From: Brevinematales bacterium
Lineage (GTDB): Bacteria; Spirochaetota; Brevinematia; Brevinematales; Thermospiraceae
Assembly: GCA_026417555.1 (NCBI GenBank)
Contig: JAOADA010000007.1
Span: 1 to 59,029 of the forward strand
Direction: 5' to 3'
Length of the DNA: 59,029 nt
A program made the position numbers and the translations under genes. This document shows positions 7,217 to 15,474 of this stretch, piece by piece (the first letter of the stretch is position 1; every line of letters begins with the position of its first letter). The notes beneath the pieces were generated by a model. That model did no database searches, was not told where the DNA came from, and worked only from the letters and a program-made list of their open reading frames with translations.

Positions 7217-8110
7217 CTAAGGAACTTCCTTCAACGTCACCGTGTAGGAAACAGGGGCTGAATAAGAAGAAACTTTCACATACCACACATTCCCATCCCC
7301 AAGAATAGCAAGAGTAGGATGAGAACCATACCTAAAGGCTTTCTGATTCCCCCCCGCATTGAAAAGTTCTATATGCCCCTCCGAAATCCCAAAGTTGTTG
7401 CTCACTATATAGGATTTCCCACTTACCGTGGAGATCTTAATCCAATCAATATCAGTGGATACATGGAAATTCCGATTTTGCGTCTCCCCTACACCTATCT
7501 CCTTCGCTAAACTCATCTCACCATCCACCTCATACGAATCAGGCTTAAGTTCCTCCAGCGTCACCGTGTAAGAAAGAGGGACTGAATGCGAAGAAACCTT
7601 CACATACCACACCTTCCCATCCCCAACGATAGCAAGAGTAGAAGTAAAACCATTTGTCAAGATTTTTTGATTTCCTGCTGCATCGTACAGTTCCAGATAT
7701 CCCCTCGAAGTCCCAAAGTTGTTGCTCACTATATAGTATTTCCCTCTCATCGTGGAGATCTTAATCCAATCAATATCAGTGGATACATGGAGATTCCGGT
7801 TTTGCGTCTCCCCTACACCTACCTCCTTCGCTAAACTCATCTCATCATCCACCTCATACGAGTCAGGAGAAAGAGACGAGACACTCTGTACAGTTTGTGA
7901 CTCACTCTTTTCATAGGAGTCAAAAGAAGAGGTTCCCTGTCTGGTTCTCGACTCACTCTTTTTATAGGGATCATTTTTATAGGGATCAAAAGAAGAGACA
8001 TCTTTTCCGGTTTGTAAATCACTCTTCCCGTTACCCTCTTTTATATTACAGCCAACCAAAACCACAAACACCGCTGACAAAACAACCAACACACCCCATG
8101 ATTTCTTCAT
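7217..8110 (-). CDS. lipoprotein with two tandem 108-residue PPC-like domains
   Basis: A 297-aa predicted lipoprotein. A hydrophobic signal peptide ends in LVGC, making Cys21 the likely lipidated residue. Residues 22-81 are a polar linker with short SFDxY/SES repeats. Residues 82-189 and 190-297 are two tandem copies of one domain beginning PDSYEVDxEMSLAKE and containing DIDWIKIS and YTVTL. The pattern resembles bacterial pre-peptidase C-terminal (PPC) beta-sandwich domains, but no catalytic domain is attached. A ribosome site (AAAGGAG) precedes the ATG. The gene has its own promoter and terminator and lies between 52-bp direct repeats. Function unknown; probably an envelope-exposed binding or structural protein. 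Confidence 0.85.
   Translation of the reverse strand: MKKSWGVLVVLSAVFVVLVGCNIKEGNGKSDLQTGKDVSSFDPYKNDPYKKSESRTRQGTSSFDSYEKSESQTVQSVSSLSPDSYEVDDEMSLAKEVGVGETQNRNLHVSTDIDWIKISTMRGKYYIVSNNFGTSRGYLELYDAAGNQKILTNGFTSTLAIVGDGKVWYVKVSSHSVPLSYTVTLEELKPDSYEVDGEMSLAKEIGVGETQNRNFHVSTDIDWIKISTVSGKSYIVSNNFGISEGHIELFNAGGNQKAFRYGSHPTLAILGDGNVWYVKVSSYSAPVSYTVTLKEVP
7220..7867 (-). repeat. in-gene tandem duplication, 324-bp unit
   Basis: Two adjacent 324-bp (108-codon) units, 7544-7867 and 7220-7543, are in register and clearly similar at DNA level. They encode the two PPC-like domains of the lipoprotein. The reading frame is preserved. Confidence 0.9.
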
Positions 8111-8146
8111 CTTTATCTCCTTTCTATTGCTTTTTAGATTAGCTTT

Positions 8147-8175
8147 ATTATAAAGATTGTCTTTTCTTGTGTCAA
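8147..8175 (-). promoter_or_regulatory. consensus promoter of the lipoprotein gene
   Basis: Minus strand TTGACA, 17-bp spacer, TATAAT: a perfect sigma-70 consensus, about 37 bp upstream of the ATG at 8110. Confidence 0.9.
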
Positions 8176-8320
8176 ACTCCTAAAAAAAACAAAAAGCCTC
8201 CTTTTTTTCACAAAAGAAACATTGAACTTCCTGGCAAAAACATACCCTTTTCTGTGGATTCGTACCCAAGAAAAGACAAAAGAATTTTCTCTTTTAAATA
8301 CTCATTTCAAAGAACATACC

Positions 8321-8372
8321 CTTCACCCCTGCTTCAGCCACCAAGATCCCTCTCAAGACCATCCCATGTCCC
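8321..8372. repeat. 52-bp direct repeat, copy B
   Basis: Second copy of the repeat at 6986-7037. On the minus strand its open frame continues past the repeat for about ten residues to a stop, whereas copy A stops almost at once, so the two tails differ. Confidence 0.95.
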
Positions 8373-8574
8373 TCACAGGCAAGACCATGGGAACCCCATC
8401 CTCAAGCCAAAAAAAACGTGAGTAACGACACAAAAGAAAAACAGCCCTCTTAAGAGAAATCTCCTTTGCTGAAACATGGTGATAGATCCTCCCCACTGAG
8501 GTCTCCCCCCTTTTTTAGAAATTTTCTCTTCCCTTTCTATATTTTCACAGAGAACGTTTAGGTTTTTGCCACAC

Positions 8575-8601
8575 TCAAGCAAAGTCTTTTTCAGCCGATA
8601 C
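8575..8601 (+). promoter_or_regulatory. sigma-28 (FliA)-like promoter of flgF
   Basis: TCAA, 15-bp spacer, GCCGATAC, compared with the enterobacterial FliA consensus TAAA-N15-GCCGATAA: 3/4 and 7/8 matches at the correct spacing. It lies 25 bp upstream of the flagellar gene start. Confidence 0.65.
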
Positions 8602-8626
8602 ACAAAAAAGGGAAAAGGAGGAAATC

Positions 8627-9475
8627 ATGGTCAGGTCTATTTTCACAGGGGCTTCCGGAATGATGGTTACCATGGAAGAAATGAATACCGTCGCCAACAA
8701 CCTCGCTAACGTCAATACGGATGGCTACAAAAGGGAAACCAGTGTCACCAAGGCTTTCCCCGAGATGCTTGTCCGAAGAATCAATGATGATGGGGTGGTG
8801 AAATTTCCATTGGGAAGCTACGATCTTGCTCCCGTGGTAGGAAAGCTTGGAACAGGTGTAGAATTCAACGAGAGTTATATTCGGTTTGAACAGGGAAGCC
8901 TACTAGAAACAGAAAACGATTTTGATCTTGCTCTTGAGGGGGACGGTTTCTTTACCGTGATGACAGAACAAGGAGAACGCTATACAAGAAACGGCAATTT
9001 CAACATTTCCGTAGATGGGTATCTCGTTGACAAACATGGAAATCGAGTTATGGGAGAAAAGGGATTCATCCGAATTGCCAGAAACAATTTCAAGATAGAC
9101 CAGGAAGGCAATGTCTACGTCAATCTTGATTATTCCCCTGAAGATTTCGTTGACAAGGCCGGCAACGAATGGAAAAATATGACTCTCATCGATAGGCTAA
9201 AGATAGTAGATTTTCCTGAGCGCCGCTACCTTGCAAAAGAAGGGTACACGTGGTATCGAGAAACAGATTTCTCAGGCCCAGCCACTGTTGTACCTGAGAA
9301 CACACGCCCCAAAGTCATCCAAGGAGCACTAGAAAAATCCAATGTTGATCCCGTCGTAGAAATGGTACGTATGATCGAAATCAATCGCCTCTATGAGGCC
9401 AACCAGAAAAGCATCCAGACAGCGGATGAAACCCTCGCCAAGGCTGTAGGGCAAGTAGGTCGAGGCCTTGCCTAA
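8627..9475 (+). CDS. flgF: flagellar basal-body rod protein, FlgF/FlgG family
   Basis: Component of the flagellar rod, exported through the flagellar type III apparatus; 282 aa. The N-terminus IFTGASGMMVTMEEM then VANNLANVNTDGYKR is the conserved rod/hook helix. The middle has LALEGDGFFTV and YTRNGNFNISVDGYLV. The C-terminus VDPVVEMVRMIEINRLYEANQK is the partner helix. Length and sequence fit FlgF or the related FlhO/FlhP; FlgG is also possible. The start follows AGGAGG. The gene appears alone rather than in a flgF-flgG pair. A sigma-28-like promoter precedes it. Confidence 0.88.
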   Translation: MVRSIFTGASGMMVTMEEMNTVANNLANVNTDGYKRETSVTKAFPEMLVRRINDDGVVKFPLGSYDLAPVVGKLGTGVEFNESYIRFEQGSLLETENDFDLALEGDGFFTVMTEQGERYTRNGNFNISVDGYLVDKHGNRVMGEKGFIRIARNNFKIDQEGNVYVNLDYSPEDFVDKAGNEWKNMTLIDRLKIVDFPERRYLAKEGYTWYRETDFSGPATVVPENTRPKVIQGALEKSNVDPVVEMVRMIEINRLYEANQKSIQTADETLAKAVGQVGRGLA

Positions 9476-9510
9476 GATGCTAAGCCCCTTGGGTTAAATA
9501 CAGCGCTTTT

Positions 9511-10656
9511 TTAGCACTTTTTCTCTGCTTGCGCCCGAAGGAGTTCCTCACGAGCCATGGCTTCTACAGCCTCGTGAGCCATGTTAATCTTGTCTCTTTC
9601 AATGATCTCCCGACGCATAAGCTCTTCCACAATCTCATGGGCCTTGTTGATCATGTCCTTTTCTTTCATTTCGGTTTGCATAAGTTCATTGACCACATCA
9701 TAGGCCTGAATAATTTTCTCCTCTTCGATCAGCGCCTTGCGGCTAAGCTCATTGACAATCTCAAACGCCCCAATGATCTTGTCTCTCTCGGCCAACTCCT
9801 TCCTCGCGAGCTCCTCAACAATCTCATGAGCCCTGTTCATCTGGTCCTCATCAATCAGCTGTTTACGAAAGAGTTCTTCCACAACTTCGTGAGCTTCATT
9901 GATCTTGTCTCTGTCCTTAAGCTCTTGTTGAATAAGGCTTTCAAGATTCTCATAGGCCGTGATGGTCTTGTCAGCATCCAACCTTTCCCGACGAGCTAAT
10001 TCCTCAACCATTTCATAGGCTTTGATAATCTTGAAAAGATCAACCATCTGTCGCCTCTTCAGCTCGTCGATAATCTCATATGCTCGAAGAATATGGTCGT
10101 CTTCAACTTTTTCCTTCCTGTAGATTTCTTCAATCTTTTCATAGGCATCAAGAAGTTTGAGGTAATCCGCAAGTCCCACTTGATCCTTCACCTGCGTTTT
10201 CAGAGAAGCAATCTCTTCTCTTGCCATGTTTTCTACCACCTCATGCGCCTTGTTGATCTGTTCCTGCTGGATGAGTTCCTGTCTTGCAAGTTCCTCTACA
10301 ATCTCATGAGCCCGGATCTCCATCCGTGCCTCAATGAGCTCTCTTGTCGAAAGATCCACGGCTTTCTGGTAGGCATCAATAATGGCATCTCTTTCTTTTT
10401 TTTCTTCATTAGCAAGATCGACTGTCGATTCCATGGCCCTCACTATCTTGTTTTGTTCAAGTTGCTCCTTGCGGGAAAGGTTCTCCACAATCTCATGGGC
10501 CTCTAAGAGTTTGTCCCTTTCCATGAGCTCCTGACGAGTGAGGGACGAAACCTTCTCATACATCTCAATAATCTTCTGGTATTCGTCCACCTTTTTCTTC
10601 AGGGCTTCATTCTCCGCCCTGAGTTTTTCAAGTTCATCTTTTTTGTTGCCAAGCAT
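9511..10656 (-). CDS. coiled-coil protein of 21-residue repeats
   Basis: A 381-aa cytoplasmic protein with no signal peptide or membrane segment. After a 40-residue leucine-zipper-like start, residues 41-368 are near-regular 21-residue (three-heptad) units of the form RKELxERDKIxxAHEIVEEL. There are five units (41-145), one irregular 34-residue unit (146-179), then nine units (180-368). A short tail ends in Lys-Lys-Cys. The repeats predict a long uniform alpha-helical rod or bundle. The start follows AAGGAGGG and the gene has its own promoter. Spirochaetes have cytoplasmic filament proteins, but I do not recognise this one as CfpA. Function unknown. Confidence 0.85.
   Translation of the reverse strand: MLGNKKDELEKLRAENEALKKKVDEYQKIIEMYEKVSSLTRQELMERDKLLEAHEIVENLSRKEQLEQNKIVRAMESTVDLANEEKKERDAIIDAYQKAVDLSTRELIEARMEIRAHEIVEELARQELIQQEQINKAHEVVENMAREEIASLKTQVKDQVGLADYLKLLDAYEKIEEIYRKEKVEDDHILRAYEIIDELKRRQMVDLFKIIKAYEMVEELARRERLDADKTITAYENLESLIQQELKDRDKINEAHEVVEELFRKQLIDEDQMNRAHEIVEELARKELAERDKIIGAFEIVNELSRKALIEEEKIIQAYDVVNELMQTEMKEKDMINKAHEIVEELMRREIIERDKINMAHEAVEAMAREELLRAQAEKKC
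9553..10536 (-). repeat. 63-bp-periodic repeats in the coiled-coil gene
   Basis: Fourteen units of exactly 63 bp (21 codons) and one 102-bp irregular unit are in frame within the coiled-coil gene. The DNA units have diverged, but codon phase and the AHEIVEEL-type core persist. Confidence 0.88.
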
Positions 10657-10684
10657 GAGGCCCTCCTTGGAACTTTCTTCTTAC

Positions 10685-10712
10685 ATTATACACAGTTTTT
10701 TAAAAATTTCAA
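10685..10712 (-). promoter_or_regulatory. promoter of the coiled-coil gene
   Basis: Minus strand TTGAAA, 16-bp spacer, TATAAT, in the short gap after the OmpA-family gene and about 29 bp before the ATG at 10656. Confidence 0.78.
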
Positions 10713-10727
10713 GCAGAAAAGCCACTT

Positions 10728-12002
10728 TTATTTTTTTCTTCTGGCCACAATCTCCACCCGACGATTCTCTTCTCTCTTTTGACTTCTTGGTTCTGTCTCG
10801 CCTCGAGAAAAAACCTGGATACGGTGAGAGGGTACTCCTTGTGTTTTTAACCACGCTGCCACTGCTTCGGCTCGCTGTTTTCCCATGGTGTAATTCACCC
10901 TCAACGAACCTACCTCATCCGCATGCCCCACCACCTCAAAGAAAAGAGACTCCCTCTCTTCAAGAGAGAGAAACCACGTCTCCAAGGCCTGTCTTTGAGA
11001 GTCTAAAAGCCTTGAAGAAGCAAATTCAAACCTATCTATCACCACTCGCCACTCAGCACGGTGCTGCTCACTCTTTTCGACAATCTTTTGTGGTACTTCC
11101 TGATTGGTGAGAGGGGGAGGGGGGAGAACAGCATCCATTGGCTGATTGGTCACCACAGCCACAGGAGCCTCTTGAATGGGAGAAACCTCTTCTTTTTGGG
11201 GGGCTGGTTTGGGCACGGGTACTGTTTTTACCACTCCCTCAGGGGGAGAAGATATCCCCATCCAGTAGGTAATACGCTGAGAATCTCCTGCCTCAAGTTT
11301 TTGGACAGGATAAAACACACTGGCTCCTGTGGCTGGCAAGAGCTTGAAGAGGGGGTCTTTCTTTATTGGAGCTTCCCCCGGGTAATCATAAAACCGTTTC
11401 CATTCAGCAAACGCTACTCTCTGCCAGAGAGGGGATTGAGCGATCACCACAAAACCAGAAAGATTGGTCAGTTGACTATACACCGCCCATTGAGTGACAA
11501 GACTTCTTCCCTGAAAAACATTCTCCTGAGTGATTTTTGTCCCTCCATACGTAACTACCACAGGCTCTCCAAAAGGGGACACCACATCAAAAAGAACCTG
11601 CACCCCAAACGATGTGGATCTCTTTTCCACATTGGTGATAATCAAACTCACCAAAACCCCCTCGCCTACTCCTTCTTTTCTCATAGGAGAGAGAAAAATA
11701 TCCCATTTCAGTCCCCTTGCCTCCCATGAGGTGAAAACCCCTCCATTGGTAAGAAGAGGACGTTGATGAAAAAAACCAACAGCAGAGCCGACGGGGATCA
11801 CCTTACCGTCTATGGACATCATAACAAGTGTCGTTGGGGGACGATTAGCCTTGAGAAAGGTACCTACTCCATCCACAGAAAACGACAACCCAAAAGCTGT
11901 ATCATCATACAGACCAGCCTTGATTCCTTGGAAGGCCACGATCTGATGATCGGCATACATACATCCTGCCACTACCACACCTACCCACCTTATCCATTTC
12001 AT
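10728..12002 (-). CDS. OmpA-family envelope protein
   Basis: A 424-aa exported protein with a C-terminal peptidoglycan-associating OmpA domain. The start is ATG 12002 (MKWIRWVGVVVAGCMYA), which has AAGGAG 6 bp upstream; an in-frame ATG at 12017 would bury that site. The signal peptide is followed by an unrecognised beta-rich region of about 240 residues and a Pro-rich linker. The OmpA domain (about 325-424) includes VVGHADEVGSLRVNY, KQRAEAVAAWL and NRRVEIV. It is last in the TrkA-thiL-ompA unit, starting just beyond the thiL stop. Likely role: anchoring outer membrane to cell wall. Confidence 0.87.
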   Translation of the reverse strand: MKWIRWVGVVVAGCMYADHQIVAFQGIKAGLYDDTAFGLSFSVDGVGTFLKANRPPTTLVMMSIDGKVIPVGSAVGFFHQRPLLTNGGVFTSWEARGLKWDIFLSPMRKEGVGEGVLVSLIITNVEKRSTSFGVQVLFDVVSPFGEPVVVTYGGTKITQENVFQGRSLVTQWAVYSQLTNLSGFVVIAQSPLWQRVAFAEWKRFYDYPGEAPIKKDPLFKLLPATGASVFYPVQKLEAGDSQRITYWMGISSPPEGVVKTVPVPKPAPQKEEVSPIQEAPVAVVTNQPMDAVLPPPPLTNQEVPQKIVEKSEQHRAEWRVVIDRFEFASSRLLDSQRQALETWFLSLEERESLFFEVVGHADEVGSLRVNYTMGKQRAEAVAAWLKTQGVPSHRIQVFSRGETEPRSQKREENRRVEIVARRKK

Positions 12003-12013
12003 GCTTTTCTCCT

Positions 12014-12982
12014 TCAAAAATGTGTATATCCTCTGGGAATTTTTTCTCTCTCAATGGGATGGCCTTGCCAGAGAAGAGTCCTCCCCTGAGGAACTATTTT
12101 TCCCACAGGGGTTACGGCCACTCCCCCCACGCGTGAAGGAAGGTTGTCTGGAGAGGTAAAAATAATCTCATAATCCTCCCCACCACCCAAGGCATATCTC
12201 CACGGGATCCCCCAAGGAACATCCTCTCTTGGACCTTCAGGTACCGGAAGTTTCGTTATCTCTATTTCGTACCCCACCCCACTCTCATCAGCGATATGAT
12301 CAAGATCCGCCACAAACCCATCACTACAATCAATGGCTGCTGTGATGGTGTAGGATACCACAAGCTCCTGCATCATCATGATTCGACAGGGTGGGTAGAG
12401 ATGGGCACGAACAAGAGAGCTTTGTTCCTTCCCCTTGGGCTCCTGTCTCAAGAGGGTTTCAAGCCCTAGCGCACTTGTCCCTAACATCCCACTCACATAA
12501 ATAGTATCCCCCACCTGTGCTCCAGAACGAAGAAGGGGCTTGCTAAAGGGTTTCCCCAAAACAGTCACAGAAAAAAAGAGGGCATCTGATCGGACAGTAT
12601 CCCCCCCCATCAAAGCAATACCAAAATCCTGCATGGCTCGCTGAAAACCATGAAGAAAAGTCGCATACATCTTTTCTTGGAATGAGGATGGAAGCCCAGT
12701 CGTCAAGAGGGCATACAAAGGAAATCCCCCCATGGCCACAATATCACTGGCACTACTTGCGAGGCTCTTGTAACCCACACCATCCATAGGCCAAGAAGAC
12801 AAAAAATGTACTCCTTCTACCATCGCATCAGTTGTCCAAAGGAGCCCCTCCGGCAAAAAGGCCGCATCATCCCCTATCCCAATTCCCCCATGTCGAGCCT
12901 CCCCCATCGTCTCTCGAATACGTCTAATCCACAAAAATTCCCGCGATTCATACGAGGAGGGGATCTTTTCCCCCATCTTCAT
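12014..12982 (-). CDS. thiL: thiamine-monophosphate kinase
   Basis: ATP-dependent phosphorylation of thiamine monophosphate to thiamine pyrophosphate, the last step of cofactor synthesis. It is 322 aa, the normal length. Motifs of the AIR-synthase-like fold: IGDDAAFLPEG, TTDAMVEGVHF, ALMGGDTVRSD, AIDCSDGFVADLDHIA and ALGGGEDYEIIF. The ATG overlaps the upstream TrkA-like stop as ATGA, so translation is coupled. No other thi genes and no THI-box riboswitch were seen nearby. Confidence 0.96.
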   Translation of the reverse strand: MKMGEKIPSSYESREFLWIRRIRETMGEARHGGIGIGDDAAFLPEGLLWTTDAMVEGVHFLSSWPMDGVGYKSLASSASDIVAMGGFPLYALLTTGLPSSFQEKMYATFLHGFQRAMQDFGIALMGGDTVRSDALFFSVTVLGKPFSKPLLRSGAQVGDTIYVSGMLGTSALGLETLLRQEPKGKEQSSLVRAHLYPPCRIMMMQELVVSYTITAAIDCSDGFVADLDHIADESGVGYEIEITKLPVPEGPREDVPWGIPWRYALGGGEDYEIIFTSPDNLPSRVGGVAVTPVGKIVPQGRTLLWQGHPIEREKIPRGYTHF

Positions 12983-13713
12983 GAGGATTTCTCCAACAAA
13001 AAGTCCTTGAAACGCTGAATGTGTTCATCCCTCCCGGCAAGGATCAAGCGATCCCCCTCCTTCAGGGTGTATTTAGGATCAGGGGGAATAGACAGGGATT
13101 CAGAAAATACCGGAGAAAAATGCTCATCCAATTCCCCATAACGATGGCGAATCCCCACAATATTGAGATGAAAATTTTTCCTCAGATCAAGCTCTTCAAT
13201 AGACATATACATAATAGGAGTGGTTGCTGCCACCTCCACAACCACATACTCCTGACTGAGTTCTTGATAAGAAACAATGAGTTCTCCTCGATTCACCAAA
13301 GTACGTGCCCACTTCTGAGCTGTTTCCTTCTCTGGTTCAATAATCTCTGTCACACCAAGCAGCCGAAGAATCTCCGCATGCTCACGGGTATTGGCTCTGG
13401 CATAAATATTGAGAACATTGTGGTTTTTAAGAATGAGGGCAATAAGCACACTCGAGGTGATATCTTCCCCAATACAAATCACCGCTGACTGAATCTGACT
13501 ATCCTCAATAACATTTGCAAGCTCTTCTTCTTTAGTGGCATCACACACCTTGAGAGAGCAATTTGGTTTCTCTCGAAACACCTGAAGGTTTTTTTCTTCC
13601 TTGTCTAAAAGAACCACAGGAACCCCCTGAGAAAGAAGATTCTCAGCAAGATGGGTTCCAAACCTCCCAAGACCAATAACCAAGAAGTCCCTTTTCTGCT
13701 CTGTCTCTCTCAT
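12979..13713 (-). CDS. TrkA/KtrA-type potassium-channel regulatory subunit
   Basis: Cytoplasmic RCK protein (244 aa) that gates a Trk/Ktr potassium transporter. The start is ATG 13713, giving MRETEQKRDFLVIGLGRFGT; an upstream in-frame ATG lies inside the promoter. The RCK_N Rossmann fold shows VIGLGRFGTHLAENL and an acidic strand end VVLLDKEEKNLQ. The C-terminal half, with LRKNFHLNIVGIRHR and LKEGDRLILAGRDE, fits RCK_C. The membrane subunit (TrkH/KtrB) is not adjacent. First gene of the operon with thiL and the OmpA-family gene. Confidence 0.9.
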   Translation of the reverse strand: MRETEQKRDFLVIGLGRFGTHLAENLLSQGVPVVLLDKEEKNLQVFREKPNCSLKVCDATKEEELANVIEDSQIQSAVICIGEDITSSVLIALILKNHNVLNIYARANTREHAEILRLLGVTEIIEPEKETAQKWARTLVNRGELIVSYQELSQEYVVVEVAATTPIMYMSIEELDLRKNFHLNIVGIRHRYGELDEHFSPVFSESLSIPPDPKYTLKEGDRLILAGRDEHIQRFKDFLLEKSS

Positions 13714-13738
13714 ACTCCATCCCTTCTCAAAGCAAATG

Positions 13739-13767
13739 ATTATGACACAAAGAAAGAGGAAAGTCAA
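13739..13767 (-). promoter_or_regulatory. promoter of the TrkA-thiL-ompA operon
   Basis: Minus strand TTGACT, 17-bp spacer, CATAAT, about 26 bp upstream of the start at 13713. Confidence 0.72.
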
Positions 13768-13911
13768 ATTTTCACCTGCTGGGTCTCTTAAAACACTTCA
13801 CAACCTGTGTCAAGAAGACAAGACACCTTTTGTGAGCACAAAGAACACACCCCTTTCCTGAAAAACACTTCTGAGACACAAAAAATCGCCCCCCGACACA
13901 GCCCAGAAAAA

Positions 13912-15306
13912 TTATGCCTTGCGAGAAGCGTTGGCCCGTGGTTGAGAAAAGAGGATAGCAAGGATCTCCTTTTCCCTATAGAGTAAGAAAAACACAAGCC
14001 CTAAGAGACAGAAAACAAATGCCACCACACCCGTGAGGCGAACGCCAATATCGTTTTCGGTACTTCTCCCAAGATTGATGATCGAGGGAAACAAAAGATT
14101 GGTAAAAGCAATCCCCATTTTCATCATAAAGGTCCGTGCCCCAAAAAACACCGCTGCCTTGTAATTCCCTTTCTGTTTGCCATCGGCATCCGCAATATCA
14201 GCCACAATCGCGTTGGGAAGAATACCAAAGATAGCAATGGGCAGCGAAGCAAACACCACCAGCATGATCCCCTGCCAGAAAGGAGGCAGAGGAAATTTTC
14301 CTAGCCAGAACACCAACACAAAAACCAACGAAAAAAGAACAAAAGCACAAGAAAGCATCAACTTTTTCCCAATAGCTTTGGCAATAAGATTGATGGGGAC
14401 GTAAAAAAGGAAACTGAGAACAAACATCACCGTCATAAAAGTCGTAGCATGAGCCTTGTCCAAATGGAGAAGCACGGTGGTGTAGTAGGCTATTCCCGAC
14501 TGGATGAAGGTCAAAGCTACCCAATAGGCAAAGTCAGAGAGAGTAAAATAGAAAAAGTTTTTATTCTTGAAGGCCGAGATCACTGCCTCAAATGTCCCCT
14601 CCGTAGAGACATGCCGCTCACAATAACGATTTTCGTCAATAGTAAGAATAGGGAGAGCCATAAGCAGAAGGGCAATCCCCCCATAGATCACAAGAGCAAG
14701 CTGAAAACTTTGGAGTGAAGGGATTCCAGACTTCTCAAATATGCCTTGCACCAGATAAACCGTATTGCCGAGAGCAAATCCCAATGCCCATGTGATAGAA
14801 ATCCACGTAGCCAAATTGAGCCTTTCTTCCGGGGTATGACCGAGTTCACTGAGCCAGGCATTGTAGGGAGTACAAAACAGAGTGAAAAACCAATAGTACA
14901 AGAGAATCATCACTGTTAACCACACCGCATTCCAAGGGCTCTCATACGGAACAATCGGAAAAAACACCAAAAGAGAAGTGACCACAAAAGGTAGAAAACT
15001 GATCACAAGGAAGGTACGTCTTCTTCCGAGTTTGAAACGAGAACGGTCACTTAACCCAGCCACAAGGGGATCTGTCACCGCATCAAAGATTCGACTCAAC
15101 GCATTGATAATTCCGATAATCGTAAACGACCCGAAGATAAATCCCTGATAAATAAACGTTGGAAAAAGACTCTGGCCCTGACCCTCAGGAGGAAGATAAA
15201 AATACGCGATGAGGTTAGCCACGCTATAGGAAGCCAAAGACCATCCCATCTGTCCTAAGGCAAACATCCCCTGCTTCCAAAAGGGAAGCTTTTCAACCTT
15301 GCTCAT
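13912..15306 (-). CDS. GPH-family sugar:cation symporter (MFS)
   Basis: A 464-aa membrane transporter with about 12 hydrophobic helices. It is of the glycoside-pentoside-hexuronide:cation (MelB-like) type, importing a sugar or glycoside with H+ or Na+. Supporting motifs: ALSRIFDAVTDPLVAGLSDR, GRRRTFL and NAWLSELGHTPEERLNLATW, all typical of GPH carriers. The start is ATG 15306 with AAGGAGT upstream; an earlier in-frame ATG falls in the promoter. The substrate cannot be read from sequence; the nearby amylase and GH13 genes suggest an oligosaccharide or glycoside. Confidence 0.88.
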   Translation of the reverse strand: MSKVEKLPFWKQGMFALGQMGWSLASYSVANLIAYFYLPPEGQGQSLFPTFIYQGFIFGSFTIIGIINALSRIFDAVTDPLVAGLSDRSRFKLGRRRTFLVISFLPFVVTSLLVFFPIVPYESPWNAVWLTVMILLYYWFFTLFCTPYNAWLSELGHTPEERLNLATWISITWALGFALGNTVYLVQGIFEKSGIPSLQSFQLALVIYGGIALLLMALPILTIDENRYCERHVSTEGTFEAVISAFKNKNFFYFTLSDFAYWVALTFIQSGIAYYTTVLLHLDKAHATTFMTVMFVLSFLFYVPINLIAKAIGKKLMLSCAFVLFSLVFVLVFWLGKFPLPPFWQGIMLVVFASLPIAIFGILPNAIVADIADADGKQKGNYKAAVFFGARTFMMKMGIAFTNLLFPSIINLGRSTENDIGVRLTGVVAFVFCLLGLVFFLLYREKEILAILFSQPRANASRKA

Positions 15307-15333
15307 GGTATACTCCTTCCTTTTCATACGTTT

Positions 15334-15361
15334 ATTATAGCGAAGTTTTCTCATTTGTCAA
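15334..15361 (-). promoter_or_regulatory. consensus promoter of the GPH symporter
   Basis: Minus strand TTGACA, 16-bp spacer, TATAAT; both hexamers are perfect. Confidence 0.88.
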
Positions 15362-15435
15362 GGAGAGGGCACGTGTTTCTTCCCCTATCCTTGAGGGCTT
15401 TTTTCTCCAAGCGCTCAATTTTTCAAGCCTAGCAT

Positions 15436-15443
15436 GCCGATAC
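15436..15443 (+). promoter_or_regulatory. possible sigma-28 -10 element before the TPR/HD-GYP pair
   Basis: GCCGATAC, the same octamer found before flgF, lies 31 bp upstream of the GTG start. The -35 is weak: TCAA is present but 17 rather than 15 bp away. A tentative site. Confidence 0.4.
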
Positions 15444-15474
15444 ATACAAGCAAAGCGCAGGAGGAGGGTTCTTC

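Larger units (their letters stand above)
8111..8626. other. 516-bp intergenic region between lipoprotein and flgF
   Basis: Holds the lipoprotein promoter (8147-8175), direct-repeat copy B (8321-8372) and a sigma-28-like promoter for flgF (8575-8601). Next to copy B, TCCCATG (8362-8368) and CATGGGA (8386-8392) form a 7-bp inverted repeat absent from copy A. No convincing gene was seen. Confidence 0.7.

Noticed and set aside
6986-8372. Integron cassette with attC sites
   Set aside because: Spirochaete integrons exist, but the repeats lack recognisable GTTRRRY/RYYYAAC core sites, and the gene has its own strong promoter, unlike typical cassettes.
6986-8372. Insertion sequence
   Set aside because: The repeats are direct rather than inverted and no transposase lies between them.
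9529-10506. Plus-strand frames opposite the coiled-coil gene
   Set aside because: They mirror the 63-bp repeats; the minus strand has the ribosome site, promoter and a sensible protein.
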